From Salmonirosea aquatica (GTDB lineage: Bacteria; Bacteroidota; Bacteroidia; Cytophagales; Spirosomataceae), in the NCBI RefSeq assembly GCF_009296315.1, contig NZ_WHLY01000002.1:2604001-2668000 (forward strand): a stretch of 64,000 nt of DNA, written 5' to 3'. Positions 26,690 to 36,138 of this stretch are shown piece by piece. The notes beneath the pieces were generated by a model that saw only the letters and a program-made list of their open reading frames with translations, was not told the origin of the DNA and ran no database searches. The position numbers and the translations under genes were made by a program. Positions within the stretch are counted from its first letter, which is position 1; each line of letters begins with the position of its first letter.

Positions 26690-29600
26690 TTACCGCAATT
26701 GGTAGGTAGCCGTTATCTTCTTGATTTCTTCCAGCGTTCGTTCCGGTTTTTGGTAGGGCGCAGGAATGGGCATTTTGGAAAACTCCTGGAAATACAGCAC
26801 GCAGGCATCGCGCCACCACAGGGCTTCGCGCCGCTGCGCCGCCAGCCGCCCGGCCACATCGGCAAAAAGTTCGGGATCGACTTCTGGTTTTACCGTAGCC
26901 CAATCTTTCTGCATCTGAGCCACTGATTGGGTACCTTCGTAGTAGCGGTGGCAGAGTTCGTCCCACAGGGTACGTCCCGTAGACAATTTTTTGTCCCAGG
27001 CCACATGATGAAACCACAGCAGGTAGGGTAGCGGGCAGGTGTCGGGATCGCCCCATTGCGCCTGTACTTCGGGAGCGTACTGCGCCAGCGCGTTGCTGCC
27101 CGTTTTGGTGCGGTCAAAGCCGATTCCGTCGGCCGCCGCGCGGTGGTAGTACACGGCGGTCCAGTCGGGACGGGCGCTTTTGGCCAGCCAGGGTTGGGGC
27201 CCAAAGTGCAGGCTCTCGCCCATGATGTGGTGTAGCCCCAGCGGCGTGGTAAAGTTCACGTAATTCTCGCGGGAATTGAGCAGCAAATCGGTGATGGTAG
27301 CAAGCGCTTTGGGTTCCTGGGTCAAAGTCATTTTAGTCCATTCCTGCGCGATGGCTTCCGAAGACAAGGTGTGATCCCAGGCCAGGCGACCGAAGGCATA
27401 CCAATTGGCCTGGCTCATCGTATGACCTGTCCAGTTGCGGTCAGAACCCGTATTGGCTACGCCCGCCATCGCGGTTTTGTCGTACCTATGCAGGGTACCA
27501 TCCACCACTTTCGCCACCGTCGAGCCTTTTCCTTTGATGTAGGTATCCGAATCCAGACATTCCTTAAAGAGCGGTGCCAGATACACGAAATTGGTAGAAA
27601 AGCCCAGGTACTCCTGCGTGATTTGGAATTCCATCGCCAGCGGCGTTTTGGGCATAGCGCCAAAAAGCGGCGAGAAAGGCTCACGAGGTTGAAAATCGAT
27701 GGGGCCGTTCTTGACCTGCACCATCGCGTTAGGTTTGAAGGTACCATCCAGCGGTTTGAACTCTTCATAGGCCGTCTTGAAACGATCACCATTGGGGTCG
27801 GCTTTGTACACAAAAGCCCGCCAGATCACCACGCCCCCGAAAGGAGCCAGCGCCTCGGCCAGCATGTTGGCGCCGTCGGCATGGTTGCGCCCGTAGTCCT
27901 GTGGGCCGGGTTGCCCCTCGGAATTGGCCTTGACCAAAAACCCGCCGAAATCGGGAATGGCGGCATATATTTCTTTGGTCTTATCCGCCCACCACTGCCG
28001 TACTTTCGGGTCCAGCGGGTCGGAGGTACCTAGCCCACCCAGTATGCGGGGAGCCGCGAAATTGATCGACATGAATACCTTGATTCCGTAGGGCCGGAAG
28101 ACATTGGCCAGGGCTTGTACCTTGGGCAGGTACTCGGGCGTAAGAAATCGCGCGCTGGCGTTGACATTATTGACCACCGTGCTGTTGATGCCGATGGAGG
28201 CGTTGGCGCGGGCGTAATCCATGTAGCGGGGATCAAGGTTTTCGGGCAATTCGAACCACTTCCACAGCGAAGCGCCCGCGTAGCCGCGCTCGATGCTGCC
28301 GTTGGTATTGTCCCAATGGTTGAGCATGCGGAGCTGGATTTTGGGGCTTGTCGTTTCGGCCAGTTCGCCTAGGGGTTGTCCGGTCTGAATATGCCGTAAA
28401 AAGGCGAAGCTACCGTACAGTACCCCTTTGTCGGTTTTGGCCGCAATGACAAAATCAGATCCTTTCTTATACAGATGGTACCCTTCGTCGTTGGCCAATT
28501 TCTCAGTCGGGTCGATTTTCAAAATGATGTTCCCCGCCGAACCGGAGGCCGTCGGTTGAATCGCTACGGATTTTCCCAGTAATCCCTGCAGACCAAGTTG
28601 CAACTCGGCGGTCGCGGACTGCATGATGGGTGAGGCGGGGCCGGATACAATGGTTTTTATGGCCCCGGCGTATTGCTTGCGTTGCGCTTCATTTTTGATC
28701 AAATCGTATTTGAGCCACAAACGGTACCCGTCATCGGCTGATGCCGAAAATCCGAAGCAGGTACCCAGCACCAGCAGAATTACTTGCAACGACCGCTTGA
28801 TGCCCATTTCCAGTCCGCGTAATTCCGCCAAGGCCTTTAACCGCCCGATGCCCGAGTAGCCGGGGTAGGTTCTTTTGTTCAAATCGTCCAGCATCTGGAA
28901 GCCGTGGTCAGGTCGCATGGGTAGTTGGGTAGGTACCTCGTCCTCGTCTTTCCGTCGTTGCTCTTCCTGCACCAGCGCTTTCACCACTTCGTACATATCC
29001 ACGTCGCCGTTCAGGTGCGGGGCTTCGTGAAAATTGCGGGTACCTGACTCGCGGCGCGTGGTGCGTAGGTGTACGAAATGGATACGGTCGCCGAAGCGTT
29101 CGATTATTTTTACCAGACCATTATCGGCTCGCACACCCAGCGAGCCCGTGCAAAAAGTAATGCCGTTGGCGCGGACCGGGCTGGCAGCCATCAATTGTTC
29201 CAAATCGTTTTCGGTACTGACCACGCGGGGAAGGCCCAGCAGCGGACGCGGCGGATCGTCGGGATGAATGCACAGGTTGATACCCAACTGCGAAGCCGTA
29301 GGCGCTACCTCTTTGATAAAATAGTATAGGTTTTCGCGTAGCTGCTGATCGCCAATGTTTCTGTACTCATCCAGCAAATCTTGAAAAACGTCCAGATCGA
29401 AGGCCTCCTCCGATCCGGGTAAGCCCAAAAGGACGGTATCGGTCAGTTTGGCGAGTTCGTCCGGCGTCATACTCTGGAATTTATGGAAAGCCGATTCCTG
29501 AATTTCGGGCTCGTAGTCGGCAGCGGCATTGGGCCGTTTCAAGATGTAGAGGTCGAACAGCGCGAAATCTTCCCAGACAAATCGCAGCGTCTTCTGGCCT

Positions 29601-29977
29601 TCGGGCAGGGTATAATCCAGGGCGGTGCGCGACCAGTCGAGGACGGGCATGAAATTGTAGCATACCGTTTTGATGCCACACACCGCCAGATTCATCAGCG
29701 ACTGCTTGTATTTCTTGATGTACTGGTCGCGGTCGGGCAGGCCCTTCTTGATATGCTCATGGACGGGTAGGCTCTCCACCACCAGCCATTTCAGCGGATT
29801 GTAACGGTGGTTGTCGGTTTCGATGAGCCGGATTCTTTCTTCAATGGCGGGTACCGACCACACTTCTCCCACCGGAATCTGGTGCAGGGCGCTCACCACG
29901 CCACTGCATCCGGCCTGCCGGAGGTCCATCAGTGACACGGGGTCGTTCGGCCCAAACCAGCGCATGGTATGGATCAT
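26690..29977 (-). CDS. Mannonate dehydratase fused to GH67 alpha-glucuronidase
   Basis: One uninterrupted 1095-residue frame. Residues 1 to about 390 are UxuA (MIHTMRWFGPNDPVSLMDLR, CIHPDDPPRPLLGLPRV, TFCTGSLGVRADNG), the usual full length. At Met391 (28805-28807) a signal peptide follows directly (MGIKRSLQVILLVLGTCFGF). Residues of about 415-1095 are a complete GH67 enzyme: KANSEGQPGPQDYGRN with the likely acid Glu, NGPIDFQPREPFSP and AMEFQITQEYLGF with the base pair. A cytoplasmic enzyme joined to a secreted one with an internal signal is odd. A lost stop or frameshift is possible, or internal initiation at Met391 may yield separate proteins. Both act in glucuronoxylan breakdown. Confidence 0.85.
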   Translation of the reverse strand: MIHTMRWFGPNDPVSLMDLRQAGCSGVVSALHQIPVGEVWSVPAIEERIRLIETDNHRYNPLKWLVVESLPVHEHIKKGLPDRDQYIKKYKQSLMNLAVCGIKTVCYNFMPVLDWSRTALDYTLPEGQKTLRFVWEDFALFDLYILKRPNAAADYEPEIQESAFHKFQSMTPDELAKLTDTVLLGLPGSEEAFDLDVFQDLLDEYRNIGDQQLRENLYYFIKEVAPTASQLGINLCIHPDDPPRPLLGLPRVVSTENDLEQLMAASPVRANGITFCTGSLGVRADNGLVKIIERFGDRIHFVHLRTTRRESGTRNFHEAPHLNGDVDMYEVVKALVQEEQRRKDEDEVPTQLPMRPDHGFQMLDDLNKRTYPGYSGIGRLKALAELRGLEMGIKRSLQVILLVLGTCFGFSASADDGYRLWLKYDLIKNEAQRKQYAGAIKTIVSGPASPIMQSATAELQLGLQGLLGKSVAIQPTASGSAGNIILKIDPTEKLANDEGYHLYKKGSDFVIAAKTDKGVLYGSFAFLRHIQTGQPLGELAETTSPKIQLRMLNHWDNTNGSIERGYAGASLWKWFELPENLDPRYMDYARANASIGINSTVVNNVNASARFLTPEYLPKVQALANVFRPYGIKVFMSINFAAPRILGGLGTSDPLDPKVRQWWADKTKEIYAAIPDFGGFLVKANSEGQPGPQDYGRNHADGANMLAEALAPFGGVVIWRAFVYKADPNGDRFKTAYEEFKPLDGTFKPNAMVQVKNGPIDFQPREPFSPLFGAMPKTPLAMEFQITQEYLGFSTNFVYLAPLFKECLDSDTYIKGKGSTVAKVVDGTLHRYDKTAMAGVANTGSDRNWTGHTMSQANWYAFGRLAWDHTLSSEAIAQEWTKMTLTQEPKALATITDLLLNSRENYVNFTTPLGLHHIMGESLHFGPQPWLAKSARPDWTAVYYHRAAADGIGFDRTKTGSNALAQYAPEVQAQWGDPDTCPLPYLLWFHHVAWDKKLSTGRTLWDELCHRYYEGTQSVAQMQKDWATVKPEVDPELFADVAGRLAAQRREALWWRDACVLYFQEFSKMPIPAPYQKPERTLEEIKKITATYQLR

Positions 29978-30912
29978 TGGCCGTTGGAACTGAGGGGTGA
30001 TTCATCGACTTTCACGTCGCCCACGACGTACTGCATGCCATCCAGAAAGAATTTTAGCAGCGCGGGGTGCTCGGTATAACTCTGGGCATTGTGCGAGGGC
30101 GAAGCATAGAAAACGTGACCCTTGCCGTAGCGTTTGATCCAGGAAATGTATTTTTTGGGTTCGGGATTTTCGCCCTTCAAACCCTTGATTTCGCTGGTGT
30201 TGATGTACAGTAGCGGATGAAAGTTTTGTTTGGCGTAGGCCACATTGAACATGTAGGCTTCATCCACGTGAGTGAATCCCTCGCCATTGAAGGCTTCCAG
30301 CATGGGGCTGTCAGGATCAGCCAGACGCACGGTAAGGGGTTGCTGAGTGGGGTGGTAGTCGAAACTACCGCCCATCATTTCGCTGAACTCCGCCGATTTG
30401 TTCTGCATCACGATGCCGCCGTGCAGCGCCATGAGTCCGCCGCCTTTCTTCACAAAATTCAGCAGGTTTTCTTCCAATTCCTTCGCTTTGGCGGTAGCTT
30501 CGGCTTCCGACAGCGACTTGTTTTCGCTCAGTTTGTCATAAAACAAATCCCGACGTGGGTTGATGGAGCAGTTGTTGTTCAATACCACAGCATCGAATTG
30601 TTTAAGGTTGTTTTTCTCGAAGATCGCGATGTCGTTGCTCGGTACCACCTCGAAAGCGCCGCTTTTCTGGCCCAAGATTTCTACCATGGCGGCGGTGTGA
30701 GGTACCACCCAGTGGTTGAAGCCCGTGAAGAGCGAAAAAAGCAGAATTTTGTGCTTTTTCTTGGTCGGGAAGGTCGTTTTAGCCGGGGCCAGTTTTTCTA
30801 TTTTTTCTTTCCAGGCGTCGGTGACGTCGAATTTTTCCAGACTCTGCGCATGGGAGAAAGGAGTTATTAAAAGAGCGCAGACAAACGCTATGAACAGATT
30901 TCTTTTTTTCAT
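29974..30912 (-). CDS. ThuA-domain secreted protein
   Basis: A 312-residue protein with signal peptide (NLFIAFVCALLITPFSHAQ) and a ThuA-type glutamine-amidotransferase-like fold: KILLFSLFTGFNHWVVPHTA, FDAVVLNNNCSINPRRDLFY, GGGLMALHGGIV, MMGGSFDYHPTQQ, and a late ISWIKRYGKGHVFYASPSHN. ThuA proteins are linked to trehalose and other 3-keto-sugar metabolism, often together with Gfo/Idh and DUF1080 proteins, both present in this window. The stop overlaps the next gene's start by 4 bp, so it is co-translated with the UxuA-GH67 gene. Confidence 0.88.
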   Translation of the reverse strand: MKKRNLFIAFVCALLITPFSHAQSLEKFDVTDAWKEKIEKLAPAKTTFPTKKKHKILLFSLFTGFNHWVVPHTAAMVEILGQKSGAFEVVPSNDIAIFEKNNLKQFDAVVLNNNCSINPRRDLFYDKLSENKSLSEAEATAKAKELEENLLNFVKKGGGLMALHGGIVMQNKSAEFSEMMGGSFDYHPTQQPLTVRLADPDSPMLEAFNGEGFTHVDEAYMFNVAYAKQNFHPLLYINTSEIKGLKGENPEPKKYISWIKRYGKGHVFYASPSHNAQSYTEHPALLKFFLDGMQYVVGDVKVDESPLSSNGQ

Positions 30913-31152
30913 TGTGTATCTTACTATTTATAAACAAAGTGAATGATTCAATAAACTAAGCTGCAACCTATAAAGTACCGCTGGATAAAATTCTCATTGC
31001 TTTTCTTTCCATCCATTTTTTAACGGAAAGCACCTGTTAAACCGTATCCTCTCCCAAAGTAGACGACTTTTTTACCAAAGGACCTATGGGTTCAGGATAA
31101 AGGCTGGTACGGAATCCTCTTGGGAGCCGTGCAATTCTAAGGCCTTTGCTGG

Positions 31153-31160
31153 TATCTTTG
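31153..31160 (+). promoter_or_regulatory. Bacteroidota -7 box before the phosphatase gene
   Basis: TATCTTTG matches the Bacteroidota -7 consensus TAnnTTTG and lies 21 bp before the ATG at 31182. No good -33 TTTG was found at the usual spacing, so the assignment rests on the -7 element. Confidence 0.4.
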
Positions 31161-31181
31161 TTATTCACCTACCCCTAGCCG

Positions 31182-32972
31182 ATGAATGCTTTATCCAAAG
31201 GCTTTCTGTTGTTTTTTTGCGCCATTACGCCTGAGCTGCTAGCCCAGCAGGTTATCCGTGGGCCCTACCTTCAGCAACCCACCACCGACGGCATCACCAT
31301 CCGCTGGCGAACCGACGTATCCACCAGCAGCCGGGTGCAATACTATGCGGCATCCGATTCGACAAAGGTTTTCGATCAAACCGGCGACGCATCCACGACT
31401 GAGCACGTTGTGACGCTGGCCCGGCTCCCGGCCGATACGAAATTCTTTTACCGGGTAGGTACCCAAGAACGAACTCTCATTCAAAGTCCCAACCATTTTT
31501 TCAGAACGGCACCGCTCGCCGACACCAAACGACCCATCCGGTTCTGGGCAATGGGCGATTTCGGGGCAGCCAATACGGCTACTTACACCCAGAATCAGCA
31601 GGCCGTACGGGATCAGTTTCTGGCCCGGAAGGGCGGCGACGCAGTGGATTTGTGGCTATGGCTGGGCGATAACGCCTACTGCTGCGGTACCCAGGATGAA
31701 TACCAAACCCAGATCTTTGATTTTTATGACAGCCGGATTCTGGGCAACATGGCCATTTTGCCCAGCCCCGGCAACCATGAGTACTACGCTACCCCCACGG
31801 CTACCGCCCAGCAGGATCGCAACATCCCTTACTACGATATGGTCACGGTACCCACCCAGGGCGAAGCAGGTGGGGTACCTTCGGGAACCGAAGCCTACTA
31901 CGCAGTCAACTATGGCAACGTTCATTTTATTTCGCTGGATTCGTATGGTTTCGACGAAGGAAAATATCCGTTGTACGACAAAAACAGTGCGCAGTACCGG
32001 TGGCTCGAAAAAGACCTGGCCGCCAACCAGGCGTTGTGGACGATCGTATTTTTCCATCATCCGCCCTATACCAAACGCTCCCACGACTCCGATGTGGAGG
32101 AAGCTTTGGTAGAATTACGCCAAACCCTGATACCTCTTTTTGATCGATATAAAGTAGATCTGGTATTGAACGGCCATAGTCACGTATACGAGCGGTCGTA
32201 CCTGATGAAAGGCCATACCGGGTATTCGCCCACCTTTGATAAAAAACAGCATGTCGTTCAGGATACCAAAGCCAGCTATACCAAAGGTACCCCACCCATC
32301 GTGAACAAAGACGAAGGTACCCTGTACATGGTTATCGGATCGGCGGGACGACTGGACTGGAACGGGCAGCTGCAACCCCATCCGTCGTCGGTGTATTCCA
32401 ACTACCAACTGGGCGGTTTGGGCCTTTTTACGGTGGTCGAAAACCGGCTTGATGCGGAGTGGCTGGCCGCAAACGGGCAAATCCTCGACCGTTTCACCAT
32501 GTTCAAGCATGTGAATAAGCGTACCGAAAAGCAACTCGATTACGGCGAAAGCGTGGAATTGACGGCTTCGTGGAAAGGTACCTATCGCTGGTCGACGGGC
32601 GCAACCCAGGTACCCTCCATAGCAATAATGCCGCAGCGCGATATGGTCATTACCGTACAGGATTCGCTGGGGTACCTGGCCGACACTTTCCAGCTGTCGG
32701 TAACACCACCGCTCGCCATCCTGCCGTCGTCTGCGGGCTTAATGATATACCCCAACCCCAGTACCAATTACTTTATAATAGAGAATACCGACGGACAAGT
32801 CCGGAACCTCAATGTTAGAATCACCGACCTGTCGGGTAGAATTGTAAAAGAGGAAATTATGCGTATCACAGGCAAACAGGAGATCGATCTTCACGCATTA
32901 CCCGCCGGAAGCTATCTGATTGAAGTAAAACACGGCGAACACCTAGTCCGGAAAAGAGTGGTGAAGTACTGA
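31182..32972 (+). CDS. Secreted purple-acid-phosphatase-like enzyme with T9SS sorting domain
   Basis: A 596-residue protein: signal peptide, an N-terminal fibronectin-like domain (VIRGPYLQQPTTDGITIRWR), then a calcineurin-like metallophosphoesterase. Metal motifs appear in order: MGDFG, LWLGDNAYCC, PGNHEYY, FFHHPPY and NGHSHVYERS. The C-terminal 75 residues form a type IX secretion sorting domain (LMIYPNPSTNYFIIEN, VRITDLSGRIVKEE, GSYLIEVKHGEHLVRKRVVK). The enzyme should therefore be exported across the outer membrane and release phosphate or cleave phosphodiesters outside the cell. It converges with the GDPD-like gene, which may handle related substrates. Confidence 0.92.
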   Translation: MNALSKGFLLFFCAITPELLAQQVIRGPYLQQPTTDGITIRWRTDVSTSSRVQYYAASDSTKVFDQTGDASTTEHVVTLARLPADTKFFYRVGTQERTLIQSPNHFFRTAPLADTKRPIRFWAMGDFGAANTATYTQNQQAVRDQFLARKGGDAVDLWLWLGDNAYCCGTQDEYQTQIFDFYDSRILGNMAILPSPGNHEYYATPTATAQQDRNIPYYDMVTVPTQGEAGGVPSGTEAYYAVNYGNVHFISLDSYGFDEGKYPLYDKNSAQYRWLEKDLAANQALWTIVFFHHPPYTKRSHDSDVEEALVELRQTLIPLFDRYKVDLVLNGHSHVYERSYLMKGHTGYSPTFDKKQHVVQDTKASYTKGTPPIVNKDEGTLYMVIGSAGRLDWNGQLQPHPSSVYSNYQLGGLGLFTVVENRLDAEWLAANGQILDRFTMFKHVNKRTEKQLDYGESVELTASWKGTYRWSTGATQVPSIAIMPQRDMVITVQDSLGYLADTFQLSVTPPLAILPSSAGLMIYPNPSTNYFIIENTDGQVRNLNVRITDLSGRIVKEEIMRITGKQEIDLHALPAGSYLIEVKHGEHLVRKRVVKY

Positions 32973-32985
32973 AGAATCGCTGCCC

Positions 32986-33783
32986 CTATTTTCCCAGAAA
33001 AGCCGCCAGTCCGGCCAGATCATCCGTACCGATGTAGTCTACCCCGAGTTCTTGCAAAGTACGGTACCCTAACTCGGTGTTGGGCGTGGCCCACAGGCGC
33101 ACAAGTTTTTTCTGGGCATGTTGTAATTCAACGAAGGTCTTGATTTTCTGCCGGGCAGTTTCGTTCAATGGTTCCTTTCCGTCCCAGTGGCTTCCAAAAT
33201 CCATGATACTACTGCTTACCAGTTTTACGCGGGGCGAGGCTTCTTTAGGGTACACCTCGTTTTTACGGCCATCGAACGTGAAGAGTTCGTCTTGTCCTGC
33301 CATTTGCGCGGGATCGGGCATTTCACCACTGATCACGATACGTACGTGCTGCAGTTGCTTACGGTAGGGTGCAAATTCTTTTTGGAGCGCAGCCAGGGTA
33401 GCAGGGCCGGTATTTTTGATGTCGATGAGCCATTGCAGCTCCTGACGGTTGGCATAAGGCCAGCCATTGTGTTGGCTTATTTCTTGCAGCAGTGGTTCCA
33501 GATATAAAGCTTTGAGCGTACGATCGGGGCTGATATCCTTGAAATTATGGGCTACATACAGTTCGCCGTCTTTTAGGAAAACATCGGCTTCAATAGAACC
33601 GAAACCCAGTTCGTAGGCGGCACGGAAAGGCCGTTTCTGTTCATAATCGTTGTGGGAATGCGCATTGGCCAGGGTATAGGTCTTGGGCTGGGCATATCCA
33701 AAACCAACCCCGCCCAGGCAGGCCAGGATTAGGAATAGCAGCATTTTGGGAAAGCCAGCTGAGGCGCGAATTGAAAAAGACAT
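32986..33783 (-). CDS. GDPD/PI-PLC-like phosphodiesterase
   Basis: A 265-residue protein with an N-terminal signal (MLLFLILACLGGVGFGYAQ). The core has NAHSHNDYEQKRPFRAAYEL and GFGSIEADVFLKDGELYVAH, i.e. the catalytic His/Glu-x-Asp pattern of glycerophosphodiester phosphodiesterases in its short AIM6-like form, then VRIVISGEMPD and VRLWATPNTELGYRTLQEL, with the conserved WxTPN-like segment. It is predicted to cleave glycerophosphodiesters or related phosphate esters in the periplasm. It ends 13 bp from the convergent phosphatase gene. Confidence 0.8.
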   Translation of the reverse strand: MSFSIRASAGFPKMLLFLILACLGGVGFGYAQPKTYTLANAHSHNDYEQKRPFRAAYELGFGSIEADVFLKDGELYVAHNFKDISPDRTLKALYLEPLLQEISQHNGWPYANRQELQWLIDIKNTGPATLAALQKEFAPYRKQLQHVRIVISGEMPDPAQMAGQDELFTFDGRKNEVYPKEASPRVKLVSSSIMDFGSHWDGKEPLNETARQKIKTFVELQHAQKKLVRLWATPNTELGYRTLQELGVDYIGTDDLAGLAAFLGK

Positions 33784-33984
33784 AGGGGTAGGTGGCTTAG
33801 TTCCAGAAACAAAAAGTTGGATAAAAACAGAGAATGCGCAACGAGTTTGTTTTCCAAAGCCTAAATTACAAATTTGAAAGCGATCATCCCCTCATGCGTT
33901 CAAAAAGAGAAATATTTTTCACTTCACCTGCATCCTAAGCAACCTCTCTTTTGATTCCACCGTATTATCACAAAATGACCCCGC

Positions 33985-34557
33985 ATGTCCGAGCATAACT
34001 CCGCCGCTATCCTTGACCTGCTCGACGGCTGCCTGCAAGGCGACCGCCGTAGTCAGGAACTGCTATACAAGCAGTTTTATGGATATGCCATGGGACTATG
34101 CCTCCGCTACGCACGAAGTCGCGACGAGGCCGCAGAGATATTGAACGACGGTTTTTTTAAAATATTCACGAAGCTGGAGACTTTCGACCCTGAGCGTCCT
34201 TTCAAGACCTGGCTGGGTAGGGTGATGATCAATACGGCGCTGGACCAGTACCGCCGTGAGGCCAAGCATCAGGTACACGAAGACATTCATCTGGCCGAGA
34301 ATACAGTGGCGGTCAGTGAAAATGCGCTTAGCCACCTGGCCTACGAAGAGCTGATTACTATGGTGCAGCAACTGCCGCCCGCCTATCGTACGGTATTTAG
34401 TCTGGCGGTTTTGGATGGGTACTCGCATGAGGATATAGCCAAAGAACTGGATATATCGGTGGGTGCTTCCAAATCGAACCTTTCGAGGGCGCGTGAAAAA
34501 TTGAAAGTGATGATAGTAAAAAAAAGCATGGACGAGTATGAAAGAGTGGTCCGATGA
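33985..34557 (+). CDS. ECF-type RNA polymerase sigma factor
   Basis: A 190-residue sigma-70 family member with region 2 (LYKQFYGYAMGLCLRYARSR, DEAAEILNDGFFKIFTKLET, FKTWLGRVMINTALDQYRRE) and region 4 (LPPAYRTVFSLAVLDGYSHE, DIAKELDISVGASKSNLSRA). This is the usual two-domain extracytoplasmic-function layout. Its last 20 bp overlap the start of the membrane protein at 34538, so the two are co-translated and the partner is the likely regulator. The 200 bp upstream (33784-33984) shows no clear promoter. Confidence 0.93.
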   Translation: MSEHNSAAILDLLDGCLQGDRRSQELLYKQFYGYAMGLCLRYARSRDEAAEILNDGFFKIFTKLETFDPERPFKTWLGRVMINTALDQYRREAKHQVHEDIHLAENTVAVSENALSHLAYEELITMVQQLPPAYRTVFSLAVLDGYSHEDIAKELDISVGASKSNLSRAREKLKVMIVKKSMDEYERVVR

Positions 34558-36043
34558 AGAACTGGACAAGCTCTTCCAGAAGTCTGCCGAAGAGCTTGAT
34601 CCCCCGTACGAACCCGCCGATTGGCAGAATCTGCGCCGCCGCCTCGACGAGGCCGATGGCATAACGCCGGGTGGTGGATGGCTGAAGAAGACACTGCCCT
34701 GGCTGGTCCTGGAGTTGCTTCTCTTGATCGGAGGGCTTGGCGTGTACTACGGAATCGGAGATAATGAGGGGAATGGGGCTTCTTCGGTTTCGGGTACACG
34801 CCCCGCCGATCGCTTACCAGCAGAGGTACCCAGCACGCCCCGCGCGGAAGCGCCGCATGTACCTGCCGAAGGTACAGTTTCGGAATTGGAAAAACGAGAC
34901 CAGGAAACAAACAGCCAGTCAGCCGACTCGCCGGAAGTTCGTAAGAAAGACCAGGCGCGAACAGGCACTGAAGTAGCAGATATTGAATCTAAAGCAGCCA
35001 AAGACCTAAAAGAATTGCCCCGGAACCTTGCAAGCGTAAGCGGAGTGCGCGAACAATCCAACCAATCCGAACAGGAAAGGGGTGAGGGGGCAATTCTTTT
35101 ACCCAAAACTACTCCGAACGCAAAATTGGAAATATCGGCCGATCCGAACCGGCGAAGAAGCCACGTGGGGCCATCTGCCACCTTCGGACGGGAAGAGGCC
35201 GCAAGACAGGTACCTTCCCAAGAAAGGCTCCAACCGATGCCCGGCCAGGAAGAGAATAACCCCGCAGGCGAAAGCCAGACCGAGCGTGCCTCCCGGGAGC
35301 GTTGGCTTCGGGTAGCTCCCCTGGATTCTCGAGAAAACTACCAGGAAAGTAGAGGCCTCACCTACCCCAGGGTAGCTTTTACCAGTCCCCCGGACAGCCT
35401 GTCAGGGCAGAACGCGGCGGAAACCCCGACAATCCAGATTCCCAAGTGGTCGATACGGCTGGGTATATCGCCCGATTTGAGCGCCGTGCGGATGTCCGAT
35501 ATGATGCATCCTATGCAGCCGGGACCTTCGGCTTCGCTGCTGGTGGAGCGCAGTATCAGCAATAAATGGACGTTGCAGACGGGAATTGTCCGGAGCCTGA
35601 AGAAGTATAGTGCGCCGTTCAGTGATTACCATCCCGACAAGCACCTATACCAAACGACCCTTCCGGTGAGTGTGGACGGCACCTGTACCGTGTTCGAGGT
35701 ACCTCTAAATGTGCGGTTTGATGTCTTTCAAAGCCAAAAGACGCGGTGGTTCGCGGGAGCGGGGGTATCGTCGTATAAGATGCAGAAAGAGAATTACATC
35801 TACAACTACGCTACCTACGTGCATAACGCCGCCAAGGGATGGGGACCGAACGGTACGGGCTGGTACCTGCTGAGCCACGCCAATGCCTCGATGGGTTACG
35901 AACGCCGCCTCAGTAGCCGCCTTTCGTTGGTAGCCGAACCCTATTTGCGGATTCCCCTGCGGGGTGTCGGTTTCGGCAAGGTCAATCTGTTCACGGGAGG
36001 GGTCTGGTTATCAGCGCGCTATACACCCATATTCAGGAAATAA
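34538..36043 (+). CDS. Putative anti-sigma/outer-membrane-barrel hybrid protein
   Basis: A 501-residue protein. It opens with an acidic cytosolic segment (MKEWSDEELDKLFQKSAEEL, PPYEPADWQNLRRRLDEA), resembling short anti-sigma N-termini, then one transmembrane helix (about 52-71: TLPWLVLELLLLIGGLGVYY). A long charged, Gln/Glu/Pro-rich disordered linker (about 75-305) follows, then a C-terminal beta-rich domain of PorT/OMP-barrel type (WSIRLGISPDLSAVR, LLVERSISNKWTLQTGIVRS, GGVWLSARYTPIF). It overlaps the ECF sigma gene, supporting a regulatory partnership. If the barrel is truly in the outer membrane, the protein would bridge both membranes. No enzyme motif was found. Confidence 0.7.
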   Translation: MKEWSDEELDKLFQKSAEELDPPYEPADWQNLRRRLDEADGITPGGGWLKKTLPWLVLELLLLIGGLGVYYGIGDNEGNGASSVSGTRPADRLPAEVPSTPRAEAPHVPAEGTVSELEKRDQETNSQSADSPEVRKKDQARTGTEVADIESKAAKDLKELPRNLASVSGVREQSNQSEQERGEGAILLPKTTPNAKLEISADPNRRRSHVGPSATFGREEAARQVPSQERLQPMPGQEENNPAGESQTERASRERWLRVAPLDSRENYQESRGLTYPRVAFTSPPDSLSGQNAAETPTIQIPKWSIRLGISPDLSAVRMSDMMHPMQPGPSASLLVERSISNKWTLQTGIVRSLKKYSAPFSDYHPDKHLYQTTLPVSVDGTCTVFEVPLNVRFDVFQSQKTRWFAGAGVSSYKMQKENYIYNYATYVHNAAKGWGPNGTGWYLLSHANASMGYERRLSSRLSLVAEPYLRIPLRGVGFGKVNLFTGGVWLSARYTPIFRK

Positions 36044-36138
36044 TTTTTACGTTTTGCCACTTTTTCCCCTTATCACGCCGGGGAATCTGAATAAGTGAGT
36101 ACAAGCAATTTTTAATTTAACCTCTAATTAAACGTACT

